Origin: a bacterium
GTDB taxonomy: Bacteria > Patescibacteriota > UBA1384 > XYA2-FULL-43-10 > 1-14-0-10-43-13
Reading direction: 5' to 3'
NCBI GenBank assembly: GCA_030649445.1
Contig: JAUSKR010000055.1
Span: forward strand, 1 to 7,072
DNA: 7,072 bases
The stretch's first letter is position 1. Every line of letters starts with the position of its first letter. Position numbers and translations under genes: made by a program. Positions 6,342-7,072 of the stretch are shown here, piece after piece. The notes below the pieces were generated by a model. It did not search any database, was not told the origin of the DNA, and saw only the letters and a program-made list of their open reading frames with translations.

Positions 6342-7072
6342 TCAGTGTTTGATGATTTGAATCTTGGCTTGATCTGACGCCTCAATCTTGGCAGTCCCGC
6401 CAATCGGAAAAGTAATCCGCGGATCGGTGTGGCCGAAATCTGCCTCAGCGATGACTGGAATATTATCAAGTAGCTTTTTTGATTTGATAATTTGGGCCAG
6501 AAGCTCTTTTGTCATCTTGCTTTTTTTCTGAAACCGGCCGATGACTAAACCTTTTACCTTGGCAAAGTCTGGCAAATGAATAAGAGACTGCAGATCACGG
6601 TCAAATGTATCAACTGATGATTCATCGTCGTCTTCAAGAAAAAGAATTGAGTCGTCGAGCTTTGGGAAATATTCAGTCCCTTGAAGAAGATTGAAGGTGC
6701 AGAGATTTGAACCGAGAATTGTGCCTTCGGCCGTGCCTTCATTGATGGTCAGCATTCCCGGGTTGGCAAGCGGATTTCTGTTGTTCTGATCCTTGTACCA
6801 AGGGTCATCGGTCCAGATAGGACTTGGCTCAGTATCAAATGGTGATTTGCTCATCAGACATTTCCGGAAATATTCTTTTGTATAGTCAAAATACTTCTTC
6901 TGACCAAAAGTTGAATAGTGCGGGCCGGAATAAGTAACAAGACCGGTGTTGGTGTAAATAGCGTTGTTTAGTGCTGTGATGTCTGAGTAGCCGCAGAATA
7001 CTTTAGGATTTTTTTTAATTAAATCCCAATCAATATGGCGAAGGAGTTGGTTTGAGTTGTATCCGCCAATAA
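6342..7072 (-). CDS. MccF-like S66 family serine carboxypeptidase, N-terminus cut by window edge
   Basis: The frame is open from base 7072 down to the TGA at 6342, giving 242 residues; roughly the first 100 of a usual 330-345 are off the right edge. The catalytic triad of the S66 family is complete: nucleophile Ser in CGYSDIT (codon 6984-6986), Glu in FLEDDDE (codon 6633-6635) and His in DFGHTDP (codon 6429-6431). IGGYNSNQLL, SGPHYSTFG, LCTFNLLQGTEY and LQSLIHLPDF are typical of the MccF/LD-carboxypeptidase-like branch. Members either trim L,D-bonds in peptidoglycan peptides (EC 3.4.17.13) or, as in MccF, cleave the Asp-nucleotide bond of processed microcin C and similar aminoacyl adenylates. 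The text looks closer to MccF-like proteins than to classical LdcA, which is a judgement from memory. The Met at 6854 is internal and is not the start, because the nucleophile lies upstream of it. A terminator follows 144 nt after the stop. Confidence 0.92.
   Translation of the reverse strand, partial: IGGYNSNQLLRHIDWDLIKKNPKVFCGYSDITALNNAIYTNTGLVTYSGPHYSTFGQKKYFDYTKEYFRKCLMSKSPFDTEPSPIWTDDPWYKDQNNRNPLANPGMLTINEGTAEGTILGSNLCTFNLLQGTEYFPKLDDSILFLEDDDESSVDTFDRDLQSLIHLPDFAKVKGLVIGRFQKKSKMTKELLAQIIKSKKLLDNIPVIAEADFGHTDPRITFPIGGTAKIEASDQAKIQIIKH

Noticed and set aside
6342..6854. S66 peptidase as a 170-residue protein starting at Met 6854
   Set aside because: The frame continues upstream to the window edge and includes the GYSD nucleophile motif, so that Met is internal and the gene is simply cut by the window.
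1..7072. CRISPR array, tRNA/rRNA, insertion sequence or prophage genes
   Set aside because: No regularly spaced repeats, no tRNA-like cloverleaf or rRNA motifs, and no transposase, integrase or phage-like protein seen on either strand.

Overview
The window reads as chromosomal DNA of a bacterium with moderate GC (by eye mid-40s percent, lower around 5300-6350). All genes use standard stop codons, and TGA acts as a stop in several of them, so a TGA-recoded lineage is unlikely. The gene families, weak or absent Shine-Dalgarno sequences on most genes, and a zinc-ribbon domain of a type I associate with uncultivated lineages are compatible with a Patescibacteria/CPR-like or similar environmental genome. 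That assignment is inference only; no phylogenetic marker is present.

Layout: (1) 1-1128, minus strand: the N-terminal 376 residues of a membrane-anchored HExxH metallopeptidase whose C-terminus lies off the left edge. (2) 1129-1456: a 328-bp divergent intergenic region with two small palindromic elements, a C8 run and a weak candidate promoter. (3) 1457-3424, plus strand: complete AMP-forming acetyl-CoA synthetase, the only plus-strand gene. (4) 3460-4251, minus: amidohydrolase_2-type metal hydrolase. (5) 4335-5243 (possibly to 5291), minus: a fusion of a cysteine-rich zinc-ribbon-like domain and a CYTH/triphosphate-tunnel domain. (6) 5408-6142 (possibly to 6163), minus: Asp/Glu racemase-family protein. 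(7) 6164-6341: a structured non-coding stretch containing a strong minus-strand intrinsic terminator and a compound stem-loop. (8) 6342-7072, minus: the C-terminal 242 residues of an MccF-like S66 serine carboxypeptidase, whose N-terminus lies off the right edge.

The minus-strand genes are separated by 83-178 bp, so a tight operon is not evident. acs is divergent from the peptidase and convergent with the amidohydrolase, and forms its own transcription unit making acetyl-CoA from acetate. The S66 peptidase and the racemase could both touch aspartate or D-amino-acid/peptidoglycan metabolism, but a shared pathway is not demonstrated.

The most interesting non-gene feature is at 6175-6273. A compound hairpin, with a G-U pair possible only in minus-strand RNA, is followed by an A/U-rich linker and a textbook terminator ending 12-33 nt before the racemase start. 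It could be the 3' end of the S66 transcript, a small RNA, or an attenuating leader of the racemase gene. No known riboswitch class was recognised, and no convincing antiterminator was found by eye.
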